Origin: Flavobacterium orientale
GTDB lineage: Bacteria; Bacteroidota; Bacteroidia; Flavobacteriales; Flavobacteriaceae
NCBI RefSeq assembly: GCF_014638005.1
Contig: NZ_BMFG01000004.1
Coordinates: 1 to 64,000, forward strand
Length of the DNA: 64,000 bases
Reading direction: 5' to 3'
A model generated the notes under the pieces. It was given only the letters and a program-made list of their open reading frames with translations. It ran no database searches and was not told the DNA's origin. This document shows positions 7,973 to 15,970 of the stretch, piece after piece; the first letter of the stretch is position 1; every line of letters begins with the position of its first letter. A program made the translations under genes and the position numbers.

Positions 7973-8953
7973 CTATCTTTTATTAAACTCCTCATGATTA
8001 TCAATAAACGTAATCTTTCTTGTTGGAGCGGTATTTACCCGTAAATCAAAGATATCAAATCGGTTGTAATGTCCCAAAATATCATGCATTTGTTTCGGTT
8101 GAATACATTTTTCCAAATCGATGTCTGCATACACAATTCCTTCATCATCTATCAAAGGTTCACCAACAACAGCTCCGTTTGGACCTATAATTCCTGAGAA
8201 AGCAGAACTTTTTCGAGTTAATAACTCTTCAATATTCGGAACATCCGGTTTTAAAACATCCATAATTTCTTTTGAAATCGTAGAACACGAAACAACGGTG
8301 AATAATTTCCCTTCGAACGAATGAGCAGCAGCACGAATTTTAATCGCTTCCGCCATATTGTAATCGGGTGGAGCAACAGGAAGAGAAATGTAATTGGCAA
8401 TGTGAATTAATTCACCTTGTGATAATAACGTAAATCGAGCCAACGTATTTGTGTTTTCGCCACAAGCTAAGGTTCCAATGGGTCCGATTTCGGTTTTATA
8501 GACTTTTAAAGAGGAACCATCACCACTTGACCACGTTAGTTTTTCTGCCCAAGTTGGGACTAACTTTCTGTGCTTTCCGATTAGGTTTCCGTGGTTATCG
8601 ATGATGAGATTGGTGTTATAAATTTCGCCATAACTATCGCCACGTTCGTTAATTCCGATGACCACGTGCATATTGAAATCTTTTGCAGCTTTGAATAAGG
8701 GTTTCATCGACTCATCCGTAACAGCAACCGAATTTTTATATAATTGTTCGTACCATTTGCTACCTTGAACCGGAGTCATAATCCAGTTCCAATAGGGGTA
8801 TCCGGCTATGAAAACTTCCGGAAATGCAATTAATTGAGCTCCGTTTGAACTAGCTTCTTTGATGAAAGAAATTGCTTTTTCAATGGTTTTCTCTACGTTT
8901 AAAAAAAAGGGAGAGGTTTGGACGGCGGCGGCTTTGAATTTTGGAAAGTTCAT
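7973..8953 (-). CDS. Nitrilase-superfamily carbon-nitrogen hydrolase
   Basis: The 326-residue, single-domain enzyme carries the Glu-Lys-Cys catalytic triad: Glu46 (FPEVFIAGYP), Lys130 (KHRKLVPT) and Cys164 (LACGENTN). The length and the GYPYWNW segment after the Glu are typical of the nitrilase/cyanide hydratase branch, but the Cys motif reads CGEN rather than the CWEN usual there. Two roles fit the cluster. It could hydrolyse an aryl nitrile to the acid that feeds the CoA ligase. Or it could act as an amidase on maleamate, released if the ring-cleavage substrate carries an amino group. The neighbouring maleate isomerase favours the second. Neither is proven by sequence. Confidence 0.85.
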   Translation of the reverse strand: MNFPKFKAAAVQTSPFFLNVEKTIEKAISFIKEASSNGAQLIAFPEVFIAGYPYWNWIMTPVQGSKWYEQLYKNSVAVTDESMKPLFKAAKDFNMHVVIGINERGDSYGEIYNTNLIIDNHGNLIGKHRKLVPTWAEKLTWSSGDGSSLKVYKTEIGPIGTLACGENTNTLARFTLLSQGELIHIANYISLPVAPPDYNMAEAIKIRAAAHSFEGKLFTVVSCSTISKEIMDVLKPDVPNIEELLTRKSSAFSGIIGPNGAVVGEPLIDDEGIVYADIDLEKCIQPKQMHDILGHYNRFDIFDLRVNTAPTRKITFIDNHEEFNKR

Positions 8954-8959
8954 TTTGAA

Positions 8960-9023
8960 AGTATTAAGACGGGAGTATTAAGTATTAAGACAATAGTATT
9001 AAGACAATAGTATTAAGTAGTAG
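8960..9023. repeat. TATTAAGACAATAG tandem repeat, junction 2
   Basis: Tandem units of roughly 15 bases (AGTATTAAGACAAT and variants) fill the space before the nitrilase gene. They run into the 3' end of the thioesterase gene, whose last codons and TAA stop (9013-9015) lie inside the array. The array is probably a mobile or slippage-expanded intergenic repeat. Confidence 0.7.
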
Positions 9024-9444
9024 GATTGATGAATTTCGAAATTTTCTTTTTCATTTCTTCTGAAAAGCCTTCTGCTTTTATTTTTTCTCGGTCTTCGGCG
9101 ATTTTTACGTTAACGAGGGTTACTTCGCCGTCTAAAACGGTTACTTCATTTTCATTAACGAATTGAAATCCGCACAACACAGAGGCAAAACCAAGTTCTT
9201 CTACCCATAATTTTTTGGTTAAGACTTCTCCCAATCGAGCAGGGTTTTTAAACTGTATCTTCAAATCTACCGTTGGAATACCATTGGTTTCGTGCATTTT
9301 AGAAAACGGTCGGTCGAGTGCTTCTTCAAACCAATCTTCTACTAAATCATTGAGCATTTCCAAAAATCGCGGATAGAACACAATGCCGGCATAGTCGATG
9401 TGTTTGAATTTTATTTTTTCTAGTTTGGTGAAGATTTTACTCAT
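9013..9444 (-). CDS. 4-hydroxybenzoyl-CoA-type acyl-CoA thioesterase
   Basis: The protein has 143 residues from ATG 9444. A longer frame reaching 9564 only reads through the upstream gene. The hotdog-fold signature HIDYAGIVFYPRF places the catalytic aspartate at Asp17, the position of the Pseudomonas 4-HBA-CoA thioesterase. The start overlaps the stop of the preceding secreted-protein gene by 8 bases (ATGAGTAA). The likely job is release of the 5-hydroxylated aryl-CoA (gentisyl-CoA or 5-hydroxyanthraniloyl-CoA) as free acid before ring cleavage. The C-terminal residues come from a repeat array. Confidence 0.85.
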   Translation of the reverse strand: MSKIFTKLEKIKFKHIDYAGIVFYPRFLEMLNDLVEDWFEEALDRPFSKMHETNGIPTVDLKIQFKNPARLGEVLTKKLWVEELGFASVLCGFQFVNENEVTVLDGEVTLVNVKIAEDREKIKAEGFSEEMKKKISKFINPTT

Positions 9445-10030
9445 TATTATTCTTTTTTTCCTTATACTTTTTATATTTTTCTTCCATTGCGTCGGATTCC
9501 TCTTTCCTTTTTCTTTTAAATTCCTCTTTTTCTTCTTCTGTATCATCAAAATAGGTGATTCCAAATTCTTTAAATAATTTTTTTTGTCTTAATGTACATT
9601 CTGCTAGAAATTCTAAGTTTTTAGAAGAATAAGCTCGATTACAGTCAAAACATATTTCAATATATCCAATAATTTCATCATCTTCATTGTAGAATACTAT
9701 TATATGTCTTGGCATATAACACATTATTATTTCGGAAAATTCAGATTCACAATTCTCAAATCTAGTTTTTAGTTTATAAATCTGTTCTTTATTTAAAGTA
9801 ATTATATTTCTTAAGTATTTTTCTCTAATCTCAATTTTATTATTTTTAATATAGCTTACTTTTTGATACATATAACTCGGTTTGTCTTCACGCTCCCATT
9901 TATATCTGTCATAAAATGCTAAAATTTCAATTTTTTTTGTTTGATTAAAAATAGAATCAAGAGCTTCATTTTTCTGAGCTATGCACGAAGAATAGATCAT
10001 CAAAAAAAGTAAAATGAATTTTGTTTTCAT
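9437..10030 (-). CDS. Secreted protein of unknown function with charged C-terminal helix
   Basis: The 197-residue protein has an N-terminal hydrophobic signal ending near SCIAQ (residue 19). The cysteine there does not sit in a standard lipobox. The body contains a strand-helix domain with a Cys pair (CFDCNR). It ends with about 35 residues of highly charged Lys/Glu helix (EEEKEEFKRKRKEE). I recognise no family. The coding sequence is more AT-rich than the catabolic genes around it. It overlaps the thioesterase start and is cotranscribed, yet it is not an expected pathway member and may be a later insertion. Confidence 0.7.
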   Translation of the reverse strand: MKTKFILLFLMIYSSCIAQKNEALDSIFNQTKKIEILAFYDRYKWEREDKPSYMYQKVSYIKNNKIEIREKYLRNIITLNKEQIYKLKTRFENCESEFSEIIMCYMPRHIIVFYNEDDEIIGYIEICFDCNRAYSSKNLEFLAECTLRQKKLFKEFGITYFDDTEEEKEEFKRKRKEESDAMEEKYKKYKEKKNNNE

Positions 10031-10072
10031 AAGTTATGTCTTTATACTTAATACTCCCATCTTACTACTTCC
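10031..10072. repeat. TATTAAG-type short intergenic repeat, junction 3
   Basis: The motif TACTTAATACTCCCATCTTA, inverse of the unit at 8960-9023, occupies the junction between the secreted unknown and the CoA ligase gene. Confidence 0.6.
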
Positions 10073-11665
10073 TTACTTTAATTTAAACCTTTGTATTTTT
10101 CCCGTTTCCGTTTTCGGTAAAGCATCCGTAAAATAAATCACTCTAGGGTATTTATAAGGAGCAGCTACTTCTTTGAACCAGTGTTGGATATGGTTTTTCA
10201 TATTGTCTGTTGCTTTAGCTGTATCTTTCAAAACAATATGAGCACAAACCAACATCCCACGTTCATCATCGGGTAAACCCACTACGGCACATTCCAGAAT
10301 TTCTTCGTGGGTTAAAAGTACGGATTCTACTTCAATAGCCGCGATATTATAGCCGGAAGAAATGATCATATCATCACCACGAGCTACAAACCAAAAGTAG
10401 CCATCTTCGTCTTGTTTGAAAATATCTCCCGTGATATTCCAACCGTTTTGCACGTATTCTTGTTGTTTTTCGATGCGATTGAGGTATTTGCAACCTGTAA
10501 TTCCGCGAACGGCTAAACGTCCGGGTTCGTTTTTAGTAACTTCATTTCCATCATTGTCAATGATTTTCGCTTCATAACCTGTGATAGCCAAACCGGTTGA
10601 TCCTGGTTTCATATTCTCTTCATTAGATGAAATGAAAATATGTAGCATTTCGGTTGCTCCAATTCCGTCAATGATTTTTAATCCGGTGGCGTTGTACCAA
10701 TCTTCCCAAACTTTTAAAGGTAACGTTTCTCCGGCAGAGACACATTTGCGTAAGCTTGAAATATCATAATCCTTGACTTTAGTCGTAATAATTCGCCAAG
10801 CAGTAGGAGCGGTAAAACAAATCGTGATTTTATGTTCCTGAATAGCTTGCAACAAAATATCCGGTGTTGGTTTTTCTATTAAAAATGTGGAAGCACCAAA
10901 ATACAACGGAAACAAAACCAATCCTCCCAAGCCAAAAGTAAAACCAATGGGCGGACTTCCTGTAAAAATATCATTTGCGGTTGGTTGAAGCGAATATGTT
11001 GGAAATGCTTCGCAAATATTCAAAATATCTTTATGGTAGTGAGCCGTCATTTTGGGTAATCCTGTTGTGCCGGAAGTAAAACCAATTAAGGCAACACTAT
11101 CTGATTTGGAATGAAAATTAGTAAAGGTTTTTGGTTTATTAATCATCAGATTTTCTAATTCGGAAGTGCCGCTTTCTGAACCACAAAATTTACAGATTCT
11201 TTTCAGAAAATCGGAATCCACTAAATCCATTTCACTTTCTAAAGCAATATCACAAAACACGTGGGAGATTTCGGCACATTCGATGATTGTTTTGAGTTCT
11301 TTGGAACGTAATAAAGGCATCGTCGCCACTACAATTCCGCCTGCTTTCAGAATTCCGAACCACAACGCCACCATCATAGGATTATTGGCAGAACGAATGA
11401 GCACACGATTTCCGGATTGTAAACCTAAATCATCGACTAAAACATTAGCAATTTGATTGGCTTTTTCAAATAAATCCTGATAAGTCCACGTTTTTTTGAA
11501 AGTACGAAGACAAGGAGCATTTCCGTTACCGTTTTTGATGTGAGAATCTAAAAGTCGTTCGACACAATTAAGCATCTCATTTTCGTACAAACCTTGTAAA
11601 TAGGTAGGTTGCAAGTTGATGCTTGGTAGGGAATCGTGAGCGAAGTTGTCGGTGTAGTGGTTCAT
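10073..11665 (-). CDS. Aryl-CoA ligase, 2-aminobenzoate/benzoate-CoA ligase type
   Basis: The 530-residue ANL-superfamily enzyme carries the A3 phosphate loop TSGTTGLPK, the A5-like GATEM, the hinge region ARGDDMIISSGYNIA and the C-terminal catalytic lysine in PKTETGKIQRFKLK. The N-terminus (DNFAHDSLPS and the MLNCVERLLDSHI stretch) resembles 2-aminobenzoate-CoA and benzoate-CoA ligases more than fatty acyl ligases. It would activate anthranilate or salicylate with ATP and CoA, supplying the fused monooxygenase. The ATG directly follows the TAG of the KilA-N gene with no gap, implying cotranslation. Confidence 0.82.
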   Translation of the reverse strand: MNHYTDNFAHDSLPSINLQPTYLQGLYENEMLNCVERLLDSHIKNGNGNAPCLRTFKKTWTYQDLFEKANQIANVLVDDLGLQSGNRVLIRSANNPMMVALWFGILKAGGIVVATMPLLRSKELKTIIECAEISHVFCDIALESEMDLVDSDFLKRICKFCGSESGTSELENLMINKPKTFTNFHSKSDSVALIGFTSGTTGLPKMTAHYHKDILNICEAFPTYSLQPTANDIFTGSPPIGFTFGLGGLVLFPLYFGASTFLIEKPTPDILLQAIQEHKITICFTAPTAWRIITTKVKDYDISSLRKCVSAGETLPLKVWEDWYNATGLKIIDGIGATEMLHIFISSNEENMKPGSTGLAITGYEAKIIDNDGNEVTKNEPGRLAVRGITGCKYLNRIEKQQEYVQNGWNITGDIFKQDEDGYFWFVARGDDMIISSGYNIAAIEVESVLLTHEEILECAVVGLPDDERGMLVCAHIVLKDTAKATDNMKNHIQHWFKEVAAPYKYPRVIYFTDALPKTETGKIQRFKLK

Positions 11666-12496
11666 CTATTCTTTCAATTTAGTAAATAAATCGTTAGCTG
11701 TAATTGATTTTAGTTGTAAAATCGCTATTTGATTAAGTTTCAATAATCGTTCTTTTTGAGGAATTTCCATTCTAATAAATTCAGCATTCATACTTTCAAT
11801 ATTTGCCAAAACTAACAATTGTTCAATCGTTGCATAATCACGAATATTTCCTTCAGAGCTTTTGTTTTCTTCACGCCATTGTTTTGCTGTTTTTCCAAAT
11901 AAAGCTACATTTAATACATCTGCTTCTGAGGCATAAACAAAGTTTGCTTGATCTTTAGTTATATTTTTTGGAATGATGTGTTCTTTAATGGCGTCTGTAT
12001 GAATTCTATAATTTAACTTTGATAAAGTTCTGTTTAAATTCCATTCCAATGATAATCTACTGTTTTCTTCTTCCTTTAATCGTTGAAATTCTTTAATCAG
12101 ATATAACTTGAATTCTGCCGAAATCCATGAAGCGAATTCAAAAGCAATGTCTTTGTGAGCAAACGTTCCTCCGTATCTACCGGCACTTGAAGTTAATCCT
12201 ATTGCATTTGTTTTATCTATCCATTGTTTAGAAGAGAGAATAAATCCATTACTACCCGCTTCATTTTTAATGTTACGGAATTCAGTAACATTAAAATTTT
12301 TGTTATGCATTTGTTCCCATAAACCCATGAATTCGATAGTAAATTTTGTACTCAACCAATGTGCAATAACTAATCCTGTTGATTCTGCATTTTTTTGTTT
12401 GGCAATATCTGTCAAAGAAATATAATCGCTGTTACTTTGATTCACAACGGCAATTTCAAAACCTTGAACATCTATTTTAGATTTTTTTTCTTTCAT
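11666..12496 (-). CDS. KilA-N domain protein
   Basis: The 276-residue protein has an N-terminal KilA-N domain: YISLTDIAKQ, then VIAHWLSTKFTIEFMGLWEQ and GRYGGTFAHKDIAFEFASW up to about residue 135. A helical C-terminal part follows (TKDQANFVYASEADVLNVALFGKTA). KilA-N is a DNA-binding fold of phages and large DNA viruses. Stand-alone chromosomal copies in Bacteroidota have no firmly known role and behave like cargo or selfish genes. It is inserted between the monooxygenase and CoA-ligase genes, with its TAG abutting the ligase ATG. A regulatory role in the pathway is possible but unsupported. Confidence 0.8.
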   Translation of the reverse strand: MKEKKSKIDVQGFEIAVVNQSNSDYISLTDIAKQKNAESTGLVIAHWLSTKFTIEFMGLWEQMHNKNFNVTEFRNIKNEAGSNGFILSSKQWIDKTNAIGLTSSAGRYGGTFAHKDIAFEFASWISAEFKLYLIKEFQRLKEEENSRLSLEWNLNRTLSKLNYRIHTDAIKEHIIPKNITKDQANFVYASEADVLNVALFGKTAKQWREENKSSEGNIRDYATIEQLLVLANIESMNAEFIRMEIPQKERLLKLNQIAILQLKSITANDLFTKLKE

Positions 12497-12540
12497 TTTT
12501 TTATGGCTTAGATATTTTCTGAGTAATCAAATTTTTAAAC

Positions 12541-14886
12541 TTAATTTTTTTTATTGCTTTTCGGCTTCAACGCTTTCTTCATTCCTTCCACTTGTTTTCG
12601 TTCTGATGCTTTCAACGGATACAAATGTGAACTTCCCATTTTATATTGTAATGAAATATCATCCGTTTGCACATTTTCATACGCTTGAGCATTTCTAACA
12701 AAATTCGCATCGGCTAATAAAGGTCGGCCCAATGCCACTAAATCAGCTCTACCGTTTAAAATAATGGTATTGATTTGATCAATGTCTTGGATATAACCTG
12801 CTGTAATCGTTGGAATATGAACCGTATTTCTAACCAAATCCGAAAAAGGTGTTTGCCACATTCTTCCCATTTGAGGTTTTTGGTGTTCAACTGTATTTCC
12901 GGTTGAAACGTTGATGATGTCTGCTCCGGCTGATTTGAAAGCATTGGCGATATAAATTACATCTTCTTCCGAAATACCGTTTTCAGCCCAATCTGAAGCG
13001 GAAATTCGAACTGACATTGGTTTTTGTTGCGGAAATACTTTTCGCATTTCTGTGAATACTCGTAGTGGAAATTTGATTCGATTTTCAATACTTCCTCCAA
13101 ATTCATCACTACGAATATTTGTCAAAGGCGATAAAAACGAAGCCAATAAAAATCCGTGATGAGCTTGTAATTCAATCATATCAAAACCAGCTTTTTCTGT
13201 ATTTTTTGTGGCTTGGACAAATTCAGCAGTAACTTTATCCATATCTTCCAAAGTCATTTCCTTCGGAGTTGCCATTTTGGAATTGAATGGAATAGGAGAG
13301 GCGGAAAGCAATTCCCAAGCCTGATCAATTGGTTCGTTTTGACCTTCCCAAGGTTTTTTGATTGCACCTTTTCTGCCTGAATGTCCGAGTTGAATTCCGA
13401 TTTTAGTTGATGTGTTTTGATGAATAAAATCAGTAATTTTTTTCCATTCAACAATCTGATTTTCATTATAAATACCGGCACAACCTAAAGTGATACGTCC
13501 ATTTAGAGAAACGGCTGTCATTTCGGTTAAAATCAATCCAACACCTCCGGTTGCTCGGCTTCCGTAATGAACTAAATGCCAGTTATTAATTAATCCATTT
13601 TCAGCTGAATATTGTCCCATCGGAGCCATTACAATTCGGTTTGATAATTCTAAATCCCGAAGTTTAAATTTTGAAAAAGCAGCCGATTTTGAGTTAGAAG
13701 TTGAGAGTTGGGAGTTGGGAGATTCTGAAACAAGTTCAGAATGACAGTTGTTCAAAGTATTGAATTCATTCAAAACTTTATCTGTAAAGGATTTATCTCG
13801 AATTTGAAGATTTTCAAACGTCACTTTTTTAGAACGCGTCATACAACCAAAAGCAAATTGATAGAAGGGATGTTGCATGTGTCTATCCATATTTTCGAAC
13901 CAATCTAATGAAACCAGAGCGGCATACTGAATCATTTCTACCGTATTTCTTCTGGTTTTGTCATATTGTTCGAAAGCAGCATGTACATTGGTGGGATTCG
14001 CAACCACAGCATCGGAAAGTCCAATCGCTGAATCCATCGCCAATTTTGTTCCTGAACCAATGGAGTAGTGGGCGGTTGCTTTGGCATCGCCTAATAAAAC
14101 GATGTTGTTATGAAACCATTTTTCGTTCGTTACATGCGGAAATTGTCGCCAGTGTGATTTGTTGGAAATTAATGGATGTCCGTCTAATTCTGCTGCGAAA
14201 ATTTCAGCTATTTTTTTAATCGTGTCTTCTTCATTGGTTACTTCAAAACCAATGTTTTGCCAAGTTTGTTCGGAACATTCAAAAATCCACGTACTCATTC
14301 CTTCTTCATATTGATAAGTGTGAGCTACAATGGTTCCGAAAGGTGTTGTTCTGAAAAAATAGGTAAAAGCATCCAACGGTTTTGTGGAACCTAACCAAAC
14401 AAAACGATTCTTTTTAAGTTCAATTTTAGTGCCGAATTCTGTGACAAATTGCGTTCGAATAGCACTTCCAATCCCATCACAAGCGACAATTATATCTGAG
14501 TCGGCAAATTGACTTAAATCATCCACATTTTGTTCAAAATGAAGATTTACGCCTTCTTCACGACAACGTTGGTGTAATAGTTTCAATAAGGTTTTTCGAG
14601 AACAGCCGCAAAAACCATTACCTGAACTGTTTACGGTTTGTCCGTCTCGAGCAATGATAATATCATCCCAATACGCAAATTCACTGCGAATAAGTTCATA
14701 GGATTTTAAATCACGCATTAAAAATTCGCCTAAGGTTTCATCGGAGAATACTACACCAAAACCGAAACTATCCTCGGGTTTATTGCGTTCATAAACATCG
14801 ATTTGGCAATTGGGCATTGCTTTTTTGGTTAATATGGAAAAGTAGAGTCCGCCAGGGCCACCACCGATTACTGTTATTTTTTTCAT
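12541..14886 (-). CDS. Fused aryl-CoA FAD monooxygenase / old-yellow-enzyme oxidoreductase
   Basis: The protein has 781 residues from ATG 14886. The N-terminal ~370 residues form a group A flavoprotein hydroxylase: GGGPGGLYFS near residue 10, the CDGIGS motif and the GDAKATAHYSIGSGTKLA ribose-binding motif. The C-terminal ~380 residues form an old-yellow-enzyme domain (VMAPMGQYS, QLGHSGRKG, ELQAHHGFLLASFLSP). This architecture is that of 2-aminobenzoyl-CoA monooxygenase/reductase and salicylyl-CoA 5-hydroxylase, which add a 5-hydroxyl to the CoA ester. The linker at residues ~381-400 is made of repeat sequence. A TTG nine bases upstream could also serve as start but ATG is preferred. Confidence 0.88.
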   Translation of the reverse strand: MKKITVIGGGPGGLYFSILTKKAMPNCQIDVYERNKPEDSFGFGVVFSDETLGEFLMRDLKSYELIRSEFAYWDDIIIARDGQTVNSSGNGFCGCSRKTLLKLLHQRCREEGVNLHFEQNVDDLSQFADSDIIVACDGIGSAIRTQFVTEFGTKIELKKNRFVWLGSTKPLDAFTYFFRTTPFGTIVAHTYQYEEGMSTWIFECSEQTWQNIGFEVTNEEDTIKKIAEIFAAELDGHPLISNKSHWRQFPHVTNEKWFHNNIVLLGDAKATAHYSIGSGTKLAMDSAIGLSDAVVANPTNVHAAFEQYDKTRRNTVEMIQYAALVSLDWFENMDRHMQHPFYQFAFGCMTRSKKVTFENLQIRDKSFTDKVLNEFNTLNNCHSELVSESPNSQLSTSNSKSAAFSKFKLRDLELSNRIVMAPMGQYSAENGLINNWHLVHYGSRATGGVGLILTEMTAVSLNGRITLGCAGIYNENQIVEWKKITDFIHQNTSTKIGIQLGHSGRKGAIKKPWEGQNEPIDQAWELLSASPIPFNSKMATPKEMTLEDMDKVTAEFVQATKNTEKAGFDMIELQAHHGFLLASFLSPLTNIRSDEFGGSIENRIKFPLRVFTEMRKVFPQQKPMSVRISASDWAENGISEEDVIYIANAFKSAGADIINVSTGNTVEHQKPQMGRMWQTPFSDLVRNTVHIPTITAGYIQDIDQINTIILNGRADLVALGRPLLADANFVRNAQAYENVQTDDISLQYKMGSSHLYPLKASERKQVEGMKKALKPKSNKKN
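13689..13746. repeat. Two interspersed repeats inside the monooxygenase linker
   Basis: Within the coding sequence two low-complexity units adjoin. The first is a GAGTTGGGAGTTGGGA-type array at 13690-13720 and the second is GATTCTGAAACAAGTTCAGA at 13721-13740. The second is translated as HSELVSES, a peptide I know from widespread intergenic repeats that were read through in many bacteria. Together they encode the linker between the two enzyme domains, in frame. Confidence 0.7.
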
Positions 14887-14888
14887 TT

Positions 14889-15101
14889 CTCGCAAAGTCG
14901 CAAAGACGCGACATTAATATTATATTGTTACAATTTCTCAAATTTTTAAAATCAGTGTTCTCTTGTTTTGAACACAGATTAAAGAAATTATTAAAATTTT
15001 TAAAATTCTATTGTTATTATTTCTCAAATTTTTAAAATCAGTGTTCTCTTGTTTTGAACACAGATTAAAGAAATTATAGAAATTTTTAAAATCAGTGTTC
15101 C
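14889..15101. repeat. Leader repeats: CGCAAAG unit and two tandem GAACACAGATT hairpins
   Basis: Between the flavin reductase and monooxygenase genes lie a CGCAAAGTCGCAAAGACGC unit (14891-14909) and two ~58-base tandem copies (14932-14990 and 15019-15076). The copies hold ATCAGTGTTC-tcttgtttt-GAACACAGAT and flanking AAATTTTTAAAA, and a third half copy ends at 15101. Each copy can form a hairpin. The family also occurs at 4562-4682. Confidence 0.75.
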
Positions 15102-15107
15102 AAAATT

Positions 15108-15713
15108 TTACGCTCTTTTTATCGAAAAAAGTTCTCCCAACGTACTATAATTAGAACCCGCCAAACGAGCTACAGGTTTATAAACCTCTAAATTAATACG
15201 GTTGTTCTCCATCAAAATAGCATCATCAATATGCATCGTTTTTATTATTCCGATGACAATGCAAGCACCGCCACCTTCGCTGTTATCCATAAAATAATGA
15301 TGAATCATTTCGCATTCCAAATGAATCGGACTTTCTTTGACGCGTTTGGGTTTAATGAAAACAGCATCAATAGGAGTAAGGCTGGCCAATTCAAATTCAT
15401 CTATATCGGAAGCAACTGTGGCTGATGTAGCATTCATTTGTTCCACCACAGCTAACGTTGCTAAATTCACCACAAACTGTCCGTTTAGCAACACATTATT
15501 CAAAGTATCTTTATTTTTATTATTGTCTCTCGCTGTGGAAAACATTACACATGGAGGATTGTGGGACACCATATTAAAATAAGAAAAAGGGGCGAGGTTG
15601 TTGATTCCGTCAGCATCTACGGTCGAAATCCAGCCAATTGGTCTCGGAATAATAGTTCCGGTCAATAATTTATATAAAACAGCGGGATCTGTTTCATCAG
15701 TATTAAATTGCAT
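15108..15713 (-). CDS. Flavin reductase-like FMN-binding split-barrel protein
   Basis: The 201-residue protein has the flavoredoxin/flavin reductase fold. The start LLTGTIIPRPIGWISTVDADG and the segment LAPFSYFNMVSHNPPCVMFS are the family's flavin-binding elements. It could supply reduced flavin to the fused monooxygenase/OYE, though group A hydroxylases normally use NAD(P)H directly. It could also be a partner oxidoreductase in CoA-ester turnover. It is the first gene of the minus-strand cluster, about 220 bases from the monooxygenase start with repeats in between. Confidence 0.8.
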   Translation of the reverse strand: MQFNTDETDPAVLYKLLTGTIIPRPIGWISTVDADGINNLAPFSYFNMVSHNPPCVMFSTARDNNKNKDTLNNVLLNGQFVVNLATLAVVEQMNATSATVASDIDEFELASLTPIDAVFIKPKRVKESPIHLECEMIHHYFMDNSEGGGACIVIGIIKTMHIDDAILMENNRINLEVYKPVARLAGSNYSTLGELFSIKRA

Positions 15714-15970
15714 AGTTGGTTTGTTGTTTCTACAAATTAAAGAAATTTGAAAGAATATTGTTGTTTAATACACACTAAAATTATCAACTTTTTGATGAAT
15801 TTTGTTTCAATTTGCAGTAATTCACTGTTACGTATGAATTTAATTAAAATTATGTTGTTTATAAATTTTAGCCAATAAAAATGCATACTTCATAAATTTA
15901 TCTGAAAAAAAGTAAAGAATCTGTTTTTACATAGTTGCTAATTTAATATATTTATGCAAATTTTTTATAT

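Noticed and set aside
9445..9564. Longer thioesterase start with a Lys-rich N-terminus
   Set aside because: These codons overlap the upstream secreted-protein gene; the ATG at 9444 gives the exact family start with Asp17.
14932..15101. Tandem 58-base copies as a CRISPR array
   Set aside because: Only two copies, no regular spacers, each copy itself palindromic, and no cas genes.
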